A stretch of DNA of 37,020 nt from Tubiluchus corallicola (Eukaryota; Priapulida; Priapulimorpha; Priapulimorphida; Tubiluchidae), in assembly GCA_030141605.1 (NCBI GenBank), contig JAQGDQ010001511.1, positions 1-37,020 of the forward strand, written 5' to 3'. Under the pieces are notes generated by a model. It was not told the origin of the DNA and searched no databases. It saw nothing but the letters and a program-made list of their open reading frames with translations. Made by a program: the position numbers and the translations under genes. Shown here in pieces: positions 34,701 to 37,020 of this stretch. How positions within the stretch are numbered: position 1 is the stretch's first letter; each line of letters begins with the position of its first letter.

Positions 34701-36914
34701 TTTGCATTCAATGAGAAAAAGTGTGTGCATGCATTTACATTCAATGAGAAAGTGTGTGCATGCATTTGCATTCAATGAGAAAAAGTGTGTGTATGCATTT
34801 GCATTCAATGAGAAAAGTGTGTGCATGCATTTGCATTCAATGAGAAAAGTGTGTGCATGCATTTCATTCAATGAGAAAAGTGTGTGCATGCATTTACATT
34901 CAATGAGAAAAGTGTGCATGCATTTGATTCAATGAGAAAAAGTGCGTATGTGGCATGCATTTGGATTCAATGAGAAAAAGTATGTGTATGCATTTGCATT
35001 CAATGAGAAAAAGTGTGTGTATGCATTTGAATTCAATGAGAAAAAGTTTGTGCACGCATTAGCATTCAATGAGAAAAAGTGCGTGCATGCATTTGCATTC
35101 AATGAGAAAAAGTGCGTGCATGCATTAGCATTCAATGAGAAAAAGTGTGTGCATGCATTTGCATTCAATGAGAAAAAGTTTGTGTATGCATTTGCATTCA
35201 TTGAGAAAAAGTATGTGTATGCATTTGCATTCAATGAGAAAAAGTGCGTGCATGCATTAGCATTCAATGAGAAAAAGTGTGTGCATGCATTTGCATTCAA
35301 TGAGAAAAAGTTTGTGTATGCATTTGCATTCATTGAGAAAAAGTGTGTGTATGCATTTGCATTCAATGAGAAAAAGTGCGTGCATGCATTTGCATTCAAT
35401 GAGAAAAAGTGTGTGCATGCATTTGCATTCAATGAGAAAAAGTTTGTGTATGCATTTGCATTCATTGAGAAAAAGTATGTGTATGCATTTGCATTCAATG
35501 AGAAAAAGTGCGTGCATGCATTAGCATTCAATGAGAAAAAGTGTGTGCATGCATTTGCATTCAATGAGAAAAAGTTTGTGTATGCATTTGCATTCATTGA
35601 GAAAAAGTATGTGTATGCATTTGCATTCAATGAGAAAAAGTGCGTGCATGCATTAGCATTCAATGAGAAAAAGTGTGTGCATGCATTTGCATTCAATGAG
35701 AAAAAGTTTGTGTATGCATTTGCATTCATTGAGAAAAAGTATGTGTATGCATTTGCATTCAATGAGAAAAAGTGCGTGCATGCATTAGCATTCAATGAGA
35801 AAAAGTGTGTGCATGCATTTGCATTCAATGAGAAAAAGTTTGTGTATGCATTTGCATTCATTGAGAAAAAGTATGTGTATGCATTTGCATTCAATGAGAA
35901 AAAGTGTGTGCATGCATTTGCATTCAATGAGAAAAAGTGTGTGCATGCATTTGCATTCAATGAGAAAAAGTTTGTGTATGCATTTGCATTCATTGAGAAA
36001 AAGTATGTGTATGCATTTGCATTCAATGAGAAAAAGTGCGTGCATGCATTAGCATTCAATGAGAAAAAGTGTGTGCATGCATTTGCATTCAATGAGAAAA
36101 AGTGCGTGCATGCATTAGCATTCAATGAGAAAAAGTGTGTGCATGCATTTGCATTCAATGAGAAAAAGTGTGTGCACGCATTTGCATTCAATGAGAAAAA
36201 GTTTGTGCATGCATTTACATTCAATGAGAAAAAGTGTGTGTATGCATTTGCATTCAATGAGAAAAAGTGCATGCATGCATTTGCATTCAATGAGAAAAAG
36301 TGCATGCATGCATTTGCATTCAATGAGAAAAAGAGTGTGTACGCATTTGCATTCAATGAGAAAAAGTGTATGCACGCATTTGCATTCAAGTTTTGTATCA
36401 AGTTTAATTTCAACTGAAGATGTTTTGCTCTTCGTCTGTTTTTGTTTTTTAACACGTAAAGTGAAATCATATTGAATTTCATATTTCTACTTTGGAAATT
36501 TATTTTTGCATCTGAAACTAAAGAATTTATCAGACACCTGGAGTGTCCAAGTAGAGATTGTTTTTGCATTCTGCAACTGAAAAAAATGCACTTCTATTCT
36601 GAGCATCAGAAACTCTGTAATGTTAAACTCATTTACGCATTATTGCCTGTGCATTTTTCTTATCTATGAGCTCAACATTATTGCGTCATAGTTGCTTAAA
36701 ATTGTTCATATCTCTAGGAGCTTCTTCCACAATAAGTAAAGAATGCTGGATATGTTATGACAATGACCGTCAAGACGCGGGACCGTTAATTCAACCGTGC
36801 GCGTGTAAAGGCGATGTTGCTGCCGTTCACCACGAGTGTTTAAGGCGATGGCTTACCGAAAGTTCACGATCTCTCGATAAGAGACTTTTATATTGTAAAG
36901 TTTGTGCTCAGAAG
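7614..36914 (+). CDS. EGF-7TM (THH1/TOM1-like)-RING-CH membrane E3 ligase candidate (spliced, partial)
   Basis: Gene-level entry. Exons: 7614-7715, 9838-9939, 11409-11537, 13400-13495, 24754-24900, 25937-26032, 28859-28994, 30315-30408, 30995-31116 and 36718-36914, then on beyond the window. Every junction is GT...AG and the phases agree (0,0,0,0,0,0,1,2,1). The joined frame gives 407 residues with no stop. A six-cysteine EGF-like domain (residues 14-42) spans exons 1-2. Seven hydrophobic segments follow, one per exon in exons 2-8. The motifs LVQL after TM1, WAE after TM3 and IYG after TM5 recall plant THH1/TOM1/TOM3 proteins. A basic tail precedes a RING-CH domain with all eight ligands (C351, C354, C369, C371, H379, C382, C401, C404). 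An extracellular EGF plus seven helices puts the RING-CH in the cytosol, where it would recruit an E2. Start and C-terminus are unresolved. Substrate, ligand and family assignment are inference. Confidence 0.8.
7738..8222 (+). mobile_element. hAT-type MITE, copy A (485 bp)
   Basis: Terminal inverted repeats CAGGGGTGTGCAAATT and AATTTGCACACCCCTG are flanked by a perfect 8-bp target duplication, ATTTACAT (7730-7737 and 8223-8230). An 8-bp duplication and CAGGG termini are typical of hAT elements. There is no transposase ORF, so it is non-autonomous. It is related to the copies at 26,150 and 29,080 by shared internal blocks such as GATCGGATGCCATTAACCC. Confidence 0.93.
8937..9441. repeat. Minisatellite of CCCAAGTGTCCCTTG-type units
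   Basis: Short units built from CCCAAGTGTCCCTTGCCC, AAATGTCTCCTG and GCCCTGTGCCTAAA alternate. In the right half they form an 81-bp higher-order unit (starts near 9241 and 9322). Because units are largely multiples of three they leave ORFs of 96-171 codons on both strands, which are artefacts. The array lies wholly inside intron 1. Confidence 0.9.
9838..9939 (+). CDS. Receptor/E3 exon 2: last EGF cysteine and TM1
   Basis: Acceptor TGTTTTAG, donor CTG|GTGAGT, phase 0 at both ends, 34 codons. VQFSGGTC supplies EGF cysteine 6, completing the C-x5-C-x5-C-x4-C-x-C-x8-C pattern. RYFISFSAVFYFLSFVSL is the first membrane helix and is followed by VQL, which matches the end of TM1 in THH1/TOM1 proteins. 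Confidence 0.88.
10034..10230. repeat. Tandem repeat, 72-bp period, about 2.7 copies
   Basis: GAAAGAACAAGTCA starts at 10,035, 10,107 and 10,179. The period is a multiple of three, so a spurious 81-codon ORF runs through it. Confidence 0.93.
11051..11100 (+). repeat. 5S rRNA-like fragment (possible 5S-derived SINE)
   Basis: TAGTTAAGCAGCACTGAGCC, followed after a short gap by AGGTGACAGTTTGGG, resembles the 5S rRNA internal control region (AGTTAAGC...GAGCC...GGTGACC...TGGG). Related 5S-like blocks recur in the 132-bp array at 29.8-30.3 kb. It is too short and diverged to be a functional 5S gene. Confidence 0.4.
11409..11537 (+). CDS. Receptor/E3 exon 3: TM2
   Basis: Acceptor GTTTTCTAG, donor AAA|GTGAGC, phase 0-0, 43 codons. 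It starts CMCIRED and carries the helix KLLYIFVIIATAIRGIYF. An R-G within the helix and a preceding TSQK recall TM2 of THH1/TOM1 proteins (TTQK...VR). Without this exon the domain would lack one helix and its topology would not work. Confidence 0.82.
11889..12343. mobile_element. TA-flanked MITE with CCGTATTTTCCC termini (455 bp)
   Basis: The left terminus CCGTATTTTCCCGTGTATAA is inverted perfectly at the right end (TTATACACGGGAAAATACGG). A TA dinucleotide borders each side, as in Tc1/mariner and pogo-like elements. GTATAAGAGACCC is repeated inside. No ORF, so non-autonomous. Confidence 0.88.
12576..12826 (-). mobile_element. MITE with CTCGTATCTCGGTTT termini, copy 1
   Basis: The left end CACTCGTATCTCGGTTT and the right end AACCGAGATATGAGTG are inverted. 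Internal sequence (ATCGGACAAAATCTGGACCG) recurs in reverse complement in the copy at 25,491. The flanks are degraded. Confidence 0.8.
13080..13360 (-). repeat. Interspersed repeat, partial diverged copy 2
   Basis: Blocks such as GCCCATCTAACTAGCGAATG and TAATCATTCTTTCAC match the same-strand sequence at about 24,380-24,500, hence the reverse complement of the copy at 4.9 kb. Confidence 0.6.
13400..13495 (+). CDS. Receptor/E3 exon 4: TM3 and WAE motif
   Basis: Acceptor TTTTTTCAG, donor GAA|GTAAGT, phase 0-0, 32 codons. MLLTAYYPFVLSGVSLVVCL is TM3 and the exon ends WAE, the family signature at the cytosolic end of TM3. The last 50 or so bases and the donor are the first unit of a tandem array, so splicing must choose the first of 17 near-identical donors to stay in frame. 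Confidence 0.9.
13440..14511 (+). repeat. 64-bp minisatellite carrying the exon-4 splice donor, 17 donor copies
   Basis: Each unit repeats the exon 3' end plus GTAAGTAG. GAA|GT donors occur at 13,496, 13,560, 13,624, 13,688, 13,733, 13,784, 13,847, 13,915, 13,979, 14,043, 14,107, 14,171, 14,235, 14,299, 14,363, 14,427 and 14,491. Most units are exactly 64 bp; four near the middle are 45-68 bp. Since 64 is not a multiple of three, downstream donors shift the frame or add an in-frame TAG. Confidence 0.95.
14712..14716 (-). repeat. Target site duplication, left (CTCTC)
   Basis: CTCTC directly before the LTR matches CTCTC at 22,901-22,905, directly after the other LTR. A 5-bp duplication is normal for Ty3/gypsy integrases. 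Confidence 0.9.
14717..15894 (-). repeat. 3' LTR of the retrotransposon
   Basis: 1,178 bp from TGTGACGCC to GGTTTGTCACA on the plus strand, identical to 21,723-22,900 except at two sites. The same short LTR ORF is present here at 15,206-15,400. Confidence 0.95.
15895..16306 (-). other. Element 3' untranslated region with polypurine tract
   Basis: On the minus strand the sequence abutting the 3' LTR reads GTTGTGGGGGGATC (15,895-15,908), a short imperfect polypurine tract for plus-strand priming. The remaining 400 bp after the pol stop is AT-rich with no ORF. Confidence 0.65.
16307..21136 (-). CDS. Gag-pol polyprotein: gag, protease, integrase, RT, RNase H
   Basis: One frame of 1,609 codons from ATG 21,136 (MASKLFTAEEL); the frame also opens 11 codons upstream at 21,169. 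In 1,620-residue numbering: an N-terminal SAP-like helical region, a coiled stretch near 155-185, a capsid-like domain at about 205-365 and one zinc knuckle C404-C407-H412-C417. Protease has DTG at 490-492. Integrase has H754, H761, C791, C794 and a D824, D883, E919 triad with exact 35-residue spacing, then a GPY/F module (WKGPY 1058-1062). RT spans about 1195-1405 with YIDD at 1354-1357. RNase H spans about 1495-1620 with D1505, E1547, D1572 and a DALSRH end. All catalytic residues are intact and there is no frameshift between gag and pol. It should make the proteins for reverse transcription and integration. Confidence 0.95.
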   Translation of the reverse strand: MASKLFTAEELRKMIKGELFDIAGDMGLVIDPKARKENIVQLILETQQISISDPLDFALSNMQSLLNSAKPANAATGVAGQIEFDRADVASSTPKAAPNKEFKAFSSPTVSTAPPTLPELDPFAVQEPVQMPMYAHAQPDIKLSEQELKIKHQQLILETQKIELEKLKLQMQTTSNVVNNLQTTVNATQDKSTIIKFRNFDEKTEDILSFLDQFEICMRVNKIPIAQYVPNLARVLSGRAALALQDVDQSQIFNYDVVKVQILNAYKLSKDAYRTAFRNIFKLKKETHRSYFNRVRKAGMQWLKAANAESKEQIGDLFFLEQALSKLPEDMVSYLRRLPHMSYLQIAEQADNYWSSFNDAAVLQKNESSKRTRGNAKNNDSDHESQGNARPKCYHCGKTGHVKLDCPVKKQESTQAFQNDSNKKQKPRGDFKKQCYSENESEGTITPNFTLSNTQDGALQENHEFEVMINSRIAVGLRDTGSDDSLIRPEFVKNEQYLGETVGIRCCHGDLRRIPLARVPVCSQKLNGWLLVAVIKGLPCDFCLGNNYLTSIQPFDYVKSTSQPAQVAPEKHHMNVSSMDETSHVPSFVKFGKDVQKPSSNALTDYKSRALNNSFQRNQKEKSLVMTRAQTVELREQLNKETSSVKSETEFSSEIKQYASPEENYMFAIVSRHQLIEEQQNDVTIKNLFDHVVSGDTAVQDGKGYFLKQGILYRANKRKMGKTVDQLLVVPQCRRQQVLQLAHDSKAGAHLGVKKTRDRILFEYTWPGIHTAIKKYIQSCPICQKTARVMKGDRAKLKPLPVVEKAFQSLQIDLIGPLARTKSGNKWALVIVDQGTRYPDAFPIKNTESETIAKCLLQFISRHGCPESIQSDQGTQFCTNLIRQLEQAFHIKGITSTPYNPQSQGLCERFNGSLKRSIKKLTLSDKTMEWDDLIPFVLFAYREVPQESLRYSPFELVYGHQVTGPMALLRKRWGCDQPTSPQDIDDYVANIIDKLETVTQEAHEALRKAKIGQKDWYDQKARYRNLEVGQKVLVLLPTSRKKMERTWKGPYEIADKISEHVYSVIIGGKSRQVKQFHINLLKAWIPREERKALYTQTIPTLDVFTGQDELELDPEHESVSPMQRSQMEDHCFAPTSITPAQTVEDVVIPDYLTDKQKNELRTTLEKFTPTFSDIPGRTNVVEHKIQLTTDNPVVQKPYRIPQAQKESVRQEIMDMERLGVIVKSDSPFSSPAVIVIKRDQSIRFCIDFRKINSITVFNPYPIPRMDETVDQLHGAMFITCLDMTKYYWQVNLEENSRPITAFVTEFGKHEFQVMPFGLCNSAATAQCLVDRVLEPVIGFASGYIDDVIIFSRSWQDHLYHIELVLTCLSNAGLTIKPLKCNFALQETHFLGYVVGRNLLKPQPEKILAIQNYKRPETKKQVRSFLGFVGFYRRFIPNFSAIATPLHTLTEKDKPNIVLWNAECEQSFTTLKDALNSNTVLHAPDFDKTFFLTTDASATGIGGQLTQMSDDRQEVPITYLSRKLTKYECNYSTVEKELLAIIFSIEKSSYYLVGRQFVIRTDAQSLAYLKQMKNANRRIARWNLLLQEYTFTVVHIKGKTNYCADALSRH
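21137..21722 (-). other. Retrotransposon leader between 5' LTR and gag
   Basis: About 590 bp holding the primer binding site and presumably packaging signals. A possible splice acceptor (TTTACGTCAG|C) lies directly before the gag ATG. Confidence 0.6.
21711..21720 (-). promoter_or_regulatory. Candidate primer binding site
   Basis: On the minus strand, two nucleotides after the 5' LTR, the sequence reads TGGTGGCAGC. TGG is the complement of a tRNA CCA end. I could not assign the tRNA. Confidence 0.7.
21723..22900 (-). repeat. 5' LTR of the retrotransposon
   Basis: 1,178 bp, the twin of 14,717-15,894, flanked on the outside by CTCTC (22,901-22,905). It should carry the element promoter firing leftward; I could not place a TATA box with confidence. 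Confidence 0.95.
22214..22406 (-). CDS. Small ORF inside the 5' LTR ending at a splice donor (speculative)
   Basis: From ATG 22,406 an open frame of about 63 codons runs to TCATGGAGTGTCTG|GTAAGA, where the stop codon overlaps a consensus donor (exon end 22,216). Joined to the acceptor before gag (exon start 21,137) the phase fits and yields ...SWSVC-MASKLF, an in-frame N-terminal extension of Gag. The same ORF is in the 3' LTR. No known domain; coding status is inference. Confidence 0.3.
22901..23607. other. Intron 4 sequence after the retrotransposon
   Basis: AT-rich. Holds (AAC)n at 23,281-23,305 and a G run near 23,424. No gene seen. Confidence 0.5.
23608..24652 (-). mobile_element. Degraded inverted-repeat element containing interspersed repeat copy 3
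   Basis: The right end, read as reverse complement, is CAGTGCCGGATTTACC and continues with GAGCCCTAGGCC. The left end GGATGGAATTTACC continues with TCTAGGGCCC. They form diverged, inverted, hAT-like termini. About 23,935-24,585 matches the repeat at 4.9-5.5 kb in opposite orientation. No target duplication is visible, so the outer limits are tentative. Confidence 0.5.
24754..24900 (+). CDS. Receptor/E3 exon 5: cytosolic loop and TM4
   Basis: Acceptor TATTTTTGTAG, donor CAG|GTACGA, phase 0-0, 49 codons. AFHLIDLQLDRPRFLSKS is a basic loop corresponding to the segment after WAE in THH1/TOM1 proteins. LVTFAVFNVFVYCLLAAEF is TM4, followed by an acidic outer loop (ELITDAE). Confidence 0.9.
24901..25936 (+). 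other. Intron 5
   Basis: About 590 bp of unassigned AT-rich sequence, then a MITE that ends 34 nt before exon 6. Confidence 0.75.
25491..25902 (+). mobile_element. MITE with CTCGTATCTCGGTTT termini, copy 2
   Basis: The left end CACTTGTATCTCGGTTTGC and the right end GCAAACCGAGATACGAGTA are inverted, with TA on both sides (25,489-90 and 25,903-04). Internal TCCAGATTTTGTCCGA matches copy 1 in opposite orientation. The right end lies 34 nt before exon 6, so it may supply the branch-point region. Confidence 0.85.
25937..26032 (+). CDS. Receptor/E3 exon 6: TM5
   Basis: Acceptor CATGTTTTCAG, donor CGG|GTGAGT, phase 0-0, 32 codons. VNSIFAFLMFVSVICFLIYG is TM5. The end IYGVETYFR resembles the LLYGGRLFF segment of THH1/TOM1 proteins. 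Confidence 0.9.
26150..26578 (+). mobile_element. hAT-type MITE, copy B (429 bp)
   Basis: Termini CAGGGGTGTGCAAATT and AATTTGCACACCTCTG with a perfect 8-bp target duplication CTGTATAC (26,142-26,149 and 26,579-26,586). Same family as copies A and C. No transposase. Confidence 0.93.
26901..27190. repeat. 34-bp minisatellite, about 8.5 copies
   Basis: Units of the type TGCATTTAAATACACATACC + AAATGGACATCTAC, nearly identical. Confidence 0.93.
27183..27427. repeat. 13-bp minisatellite ATAGTAAACACAC, about 18 copies
   Basis: Perfect or near-perfect ATAGTAAACACAC units. The unit lacks stops on the minus strand in all frames, so three overlapping minus-strand ORFs of 81-113 codons appear; these are not genes. 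Confidence 0.95.
27446..28240. repeat. 127-bp tandem repeat, six full copies plus a truncated one
   Basis: AATGGACG marks unit starts at 27,461, 27,588, 27,715, 27,842, 27,969, 28,096 and 28,218, a period of exactly 127 except for the last. Units contain GTCCATTGCG and AGTCCATGGAAATAGTAAAC. A further isolated partial unit lies at about 26,872-26,900, before the 34-bp array. Confidence 0.93.
28413..28788. mobile_element. Foldback MITE, hAT-like (376 bp)
   Basis: Termini TAGGGGTGAGCAT and ATGCTCACCCCTA carry a perfect 8-bp target duplication GTGTTAAC (28,405-28,412 and 28,789-28,796). Both ends continue into many TTCGAA/GAATTCGA palindromes, so the single strand could fold extensively. No ORF. 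It is inserted 70 bp upstream of exon 7. Confidence 0.92.
28859..28994 (+). CDS. Receptor/E3 exon 7: third cytosolic loop and TM6
   Basis: Acceptor TTGCATTACAG, donor TTAG|GTGATA, phase 0 in and 1 out, 45 codons plus one base. VHGAWSSRGITKSVNSIQLH is a basic loop, and LISQAGLQLFIVLFLVFDIL is TM6. Reading through the donor meets a stop at 29,015. Confidence 0.87.
29080..29608 (+). mobile_element. hAT-type MITE, copy C (529 bp) with internal duplication
   Basis: Termini CAGGGGTGTGCAAATT and AATTTGCACACCCCTG, same family as copies A and B. The flanks TTCTAGAC and GTTTAGGC agree at only five of eight positions, a decayed target duplication. The GCGGCC...CCGAGAGAATTTGTG block near the left end is duplicated relative to the other copies. 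Confidence 0.9.
29787..30314 (+). repeat. 132-bp tandem array carrying the exon-8 splice acceptor, 4 copies
   Basis: TTTTAG|AGAT acceptor-like junctions end at 29,918, 30,050, 30,182 and, for the real exon, 30,314: exactly 132 bp apart. Each unit also holds a 5S rRNA-like AGTTAAGCAACGCTGAGCC block (29,831, 29,963, 30,095, 30,227). Upstream acceptors lead quickly to an in-frame TAG (GGT TGG GAT TAG). Confidence 0.92.
30315..30408 (+). CDS. Receptor/E3 exon 8: TM7
   Basis: Acceptor TTTGCAGTTTAG, donor AGAAG|GTATGG, phase 1 in and 2 out. With the split codon it reads EIRGRNVYDIAF and RVAEIGVALWFPCCLWNW, the last helix. The nearby AG at 30,309 is excluded because it puts TAG in frame. Confidence 0.85.
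30409..30994 (+). other. Intron 8
   Basis: About 100 bp of unique sequence followed almost entirely by the 41-bp acceptor array. Confidence 0.8.
30514..31011 (+). repeat. 40-42-bp minisatellite carrying the exon-9 splice acceptor, 12 acceptor copies
   Basis: Each unit is the polypyrimidine tract GTTGGTGTTGTTTTACAG plus the exon start CCCGGAACAGTTGTGG. AG ends fall at 30,545, 30,586, 30,626, 30,666, 30,706, 30,746, 30,788, 30,829, 30,871, 30,912, 30,953 and 30,994. I traced acceptors 30,871 and 30,953 and both lead to a stop within two units (TGT GGA TAA or TAT TAA); the similar units in between should do the same. Confidence 0.95.
30995..31116 (+). CDS. Receptor/E3 exon 9: basic cytosolic linker
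   Basis: 122 bp, phase 2 in and 1 out: SPEQLWILNPQKILKQREKS and a Ser/Glu/Lys-rich tail ending HVSYQSTSS. It links TM7 to the RING-CH domain. The donor CATCAG|GTGAGA is followed 7 nt later by the 33-bp array. The first 16 bases belong to the acceptor array unit. Confidence 0.85.
31117..36717 (+). other. Intron 9 (5.6 kb, 94% minisatellite)
   Basis: All but the first 7 and last 330 bases are the 33-bp array. The final unique part (36,390-36,717) is AT-rich and ends in TTCATATCTCTAG. Confidence 0.85.
31124..36389. repeat. 33-bp satellite-like array, about 160 copies
   Basis: Unit: TGTGTGCATGCATTTGCATT + CAATGAGAAAAAG, with variants at a few fixed positions (CGTGC, TATGC, TTAGC, TTGTA). Since 33 is a multiple of three and only one frame per strand has a stop, two plus and two minus frames stay open for up to 1,270 codons. 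These ORFs code for nothing plausible, begin inside the intron and share the same DNA. Units become irregular (29-35 bp) around 34,740-34,960. It contains higher-order repeats. Confidence 0.97.
36718..36914 (+). CDS. Receptor/E3 exon 10: complete RING-CH (RINGv) domain
   Basis: Acceptor ATATCTCTAG, donor AAG|GTATTT, phase 1 in and 0 out. Spacing is C-x2-C-x14-C-x-C-x7-H-x2-C-x18-C-x2-C (CWIC, CAC, HHEC, CKVC), with the conserved Trp three residues after the H-x2-C cysteine (CLRRW). This is the RING-CH class of MARCH-type E3 ligases, not a PHD finger. Translation upstream of 36,718 and past 36,914 is intronic. At least one more coding exon lies beyond the window. Confidence 0.93.
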
Positions 36915-37020
36915 GTATTTGCAATGTCAGCCATTTCTTCTTCTATAGCACTGCATGTATAACATAAGTTTTCCTGGTTTAACTCTGCTTGCTATCATGT
37001 TAGCAGTAAGATATATCGCT
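36915..37020 (+). other. Start of intron 10 (partial)
   Basis: Begins GTATTTGC after the RING-CH exon and runs off the window. No exon seen. Confidence 0.6.

Noticed and set aside
30966-34778. 1,270-codon plus-strand ORF of KSVCMHLHSMR-type repeats
   Set aside because: An artefact of the 33-bp array. It starts in the acceptor repeat, crosses exon 9 and its GTGAGA donor, and runs through intron 9.
31124-36389. Regularly spaced repeats resembling a CRISPR array
   Set aside because: Units are contiguous with no unique spacers, and the locus is an animal intron.
29787-36389. Link between the 132-bp acceptor array and the 33-bp array because 132 = 4 x 33
   Set aside because: Unit sequences are unrelated apart from common short words such as TTTGCATT; the numerical match looks coincidental.
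34929-36569. 546-codon minus-strand and 491-codon plus-strand ORFs
   Set aside because: Continuation of the same array after units with length changes; no domain and no independent gene signals.
36666-36962. 98-codon ORF taken as a complete RING protein
   Set aside because: The first 17 codons and everything after 36,914 are intronic: a TCTCTAG acceptor and a GTATTT donor delimit the exon, with phase matching exon 9.

Overview
The window is a stretch of an invertebrate-type metazoan nuclear genome. It is AT-rich, its coding exons of about 50-200 bp are separated by introns of about 0.6-11 kb with GT...AG borders, and transposons and minisatellites fill the introns. Phylum cannot be fixed from this sequence; a sponge or another early-branching or marine invertebrate is only a guess. 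I see no rRNA or tRNA gene, no CRISPR array and no operon.

Layout: 1-3.6 kb holds no gene I can defend, only a GC-richer segment (1.93-3.0 kb) with short unrecognised ORFs. 3.67-6.14 kb is a small two-exon gene for a type II membrane glycosyltransferase with an EDD motif. From 7.6 kb to past the right edge is one multi-exon gene on the plus strand. I rebuilt ten exons by eye, with consistent splice phases. They encode an EGF-like domain, a seven-helix membrane region resembling the plant THH1/TOM1/TOM3 family, and a complete C4HC3 RING-CH (RINGv) domain. That makes it a receptor-like, membrane-embedded E3 ubiquitin ligase candidate. No exon lies between 13.5 and 24.7 kb.

The 11-kb intron 4 contains a complete, apparently young LTR retrotransposon (14,717-22,900, minus strand, 5-bp target duplication, two 1,178-bp LTRs that differ at two positions). 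Its single open gag-pol frame has integrase before reverse transcriptase, the unusual Gmr1-like order within the Ty3/gypsy lineage. The other introns hold three related hAT-type MITEs with 8-bp target duplications or traces of one, a foldback element, TA-flanked MITEs, and an older interspersed repeat in opposite orientations.

The most striking feature is a set of tandem arrays placed on the splice sites of the receptor/E3 gene. There are 17 copies of the exon-4 donor, 4 copies of the exon-8 acceptor, 12 copies of the exon-9 acceptor, and a 5.3-kb 33-bp array that starts 7 nt inside the exon-9 donor. In each splice-site array only the copy touching the real exon body keeps the reading frame. 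The very long ORFs at 31-36.5 kb on both strands are artefacts of the 33-bp period and are not genes.
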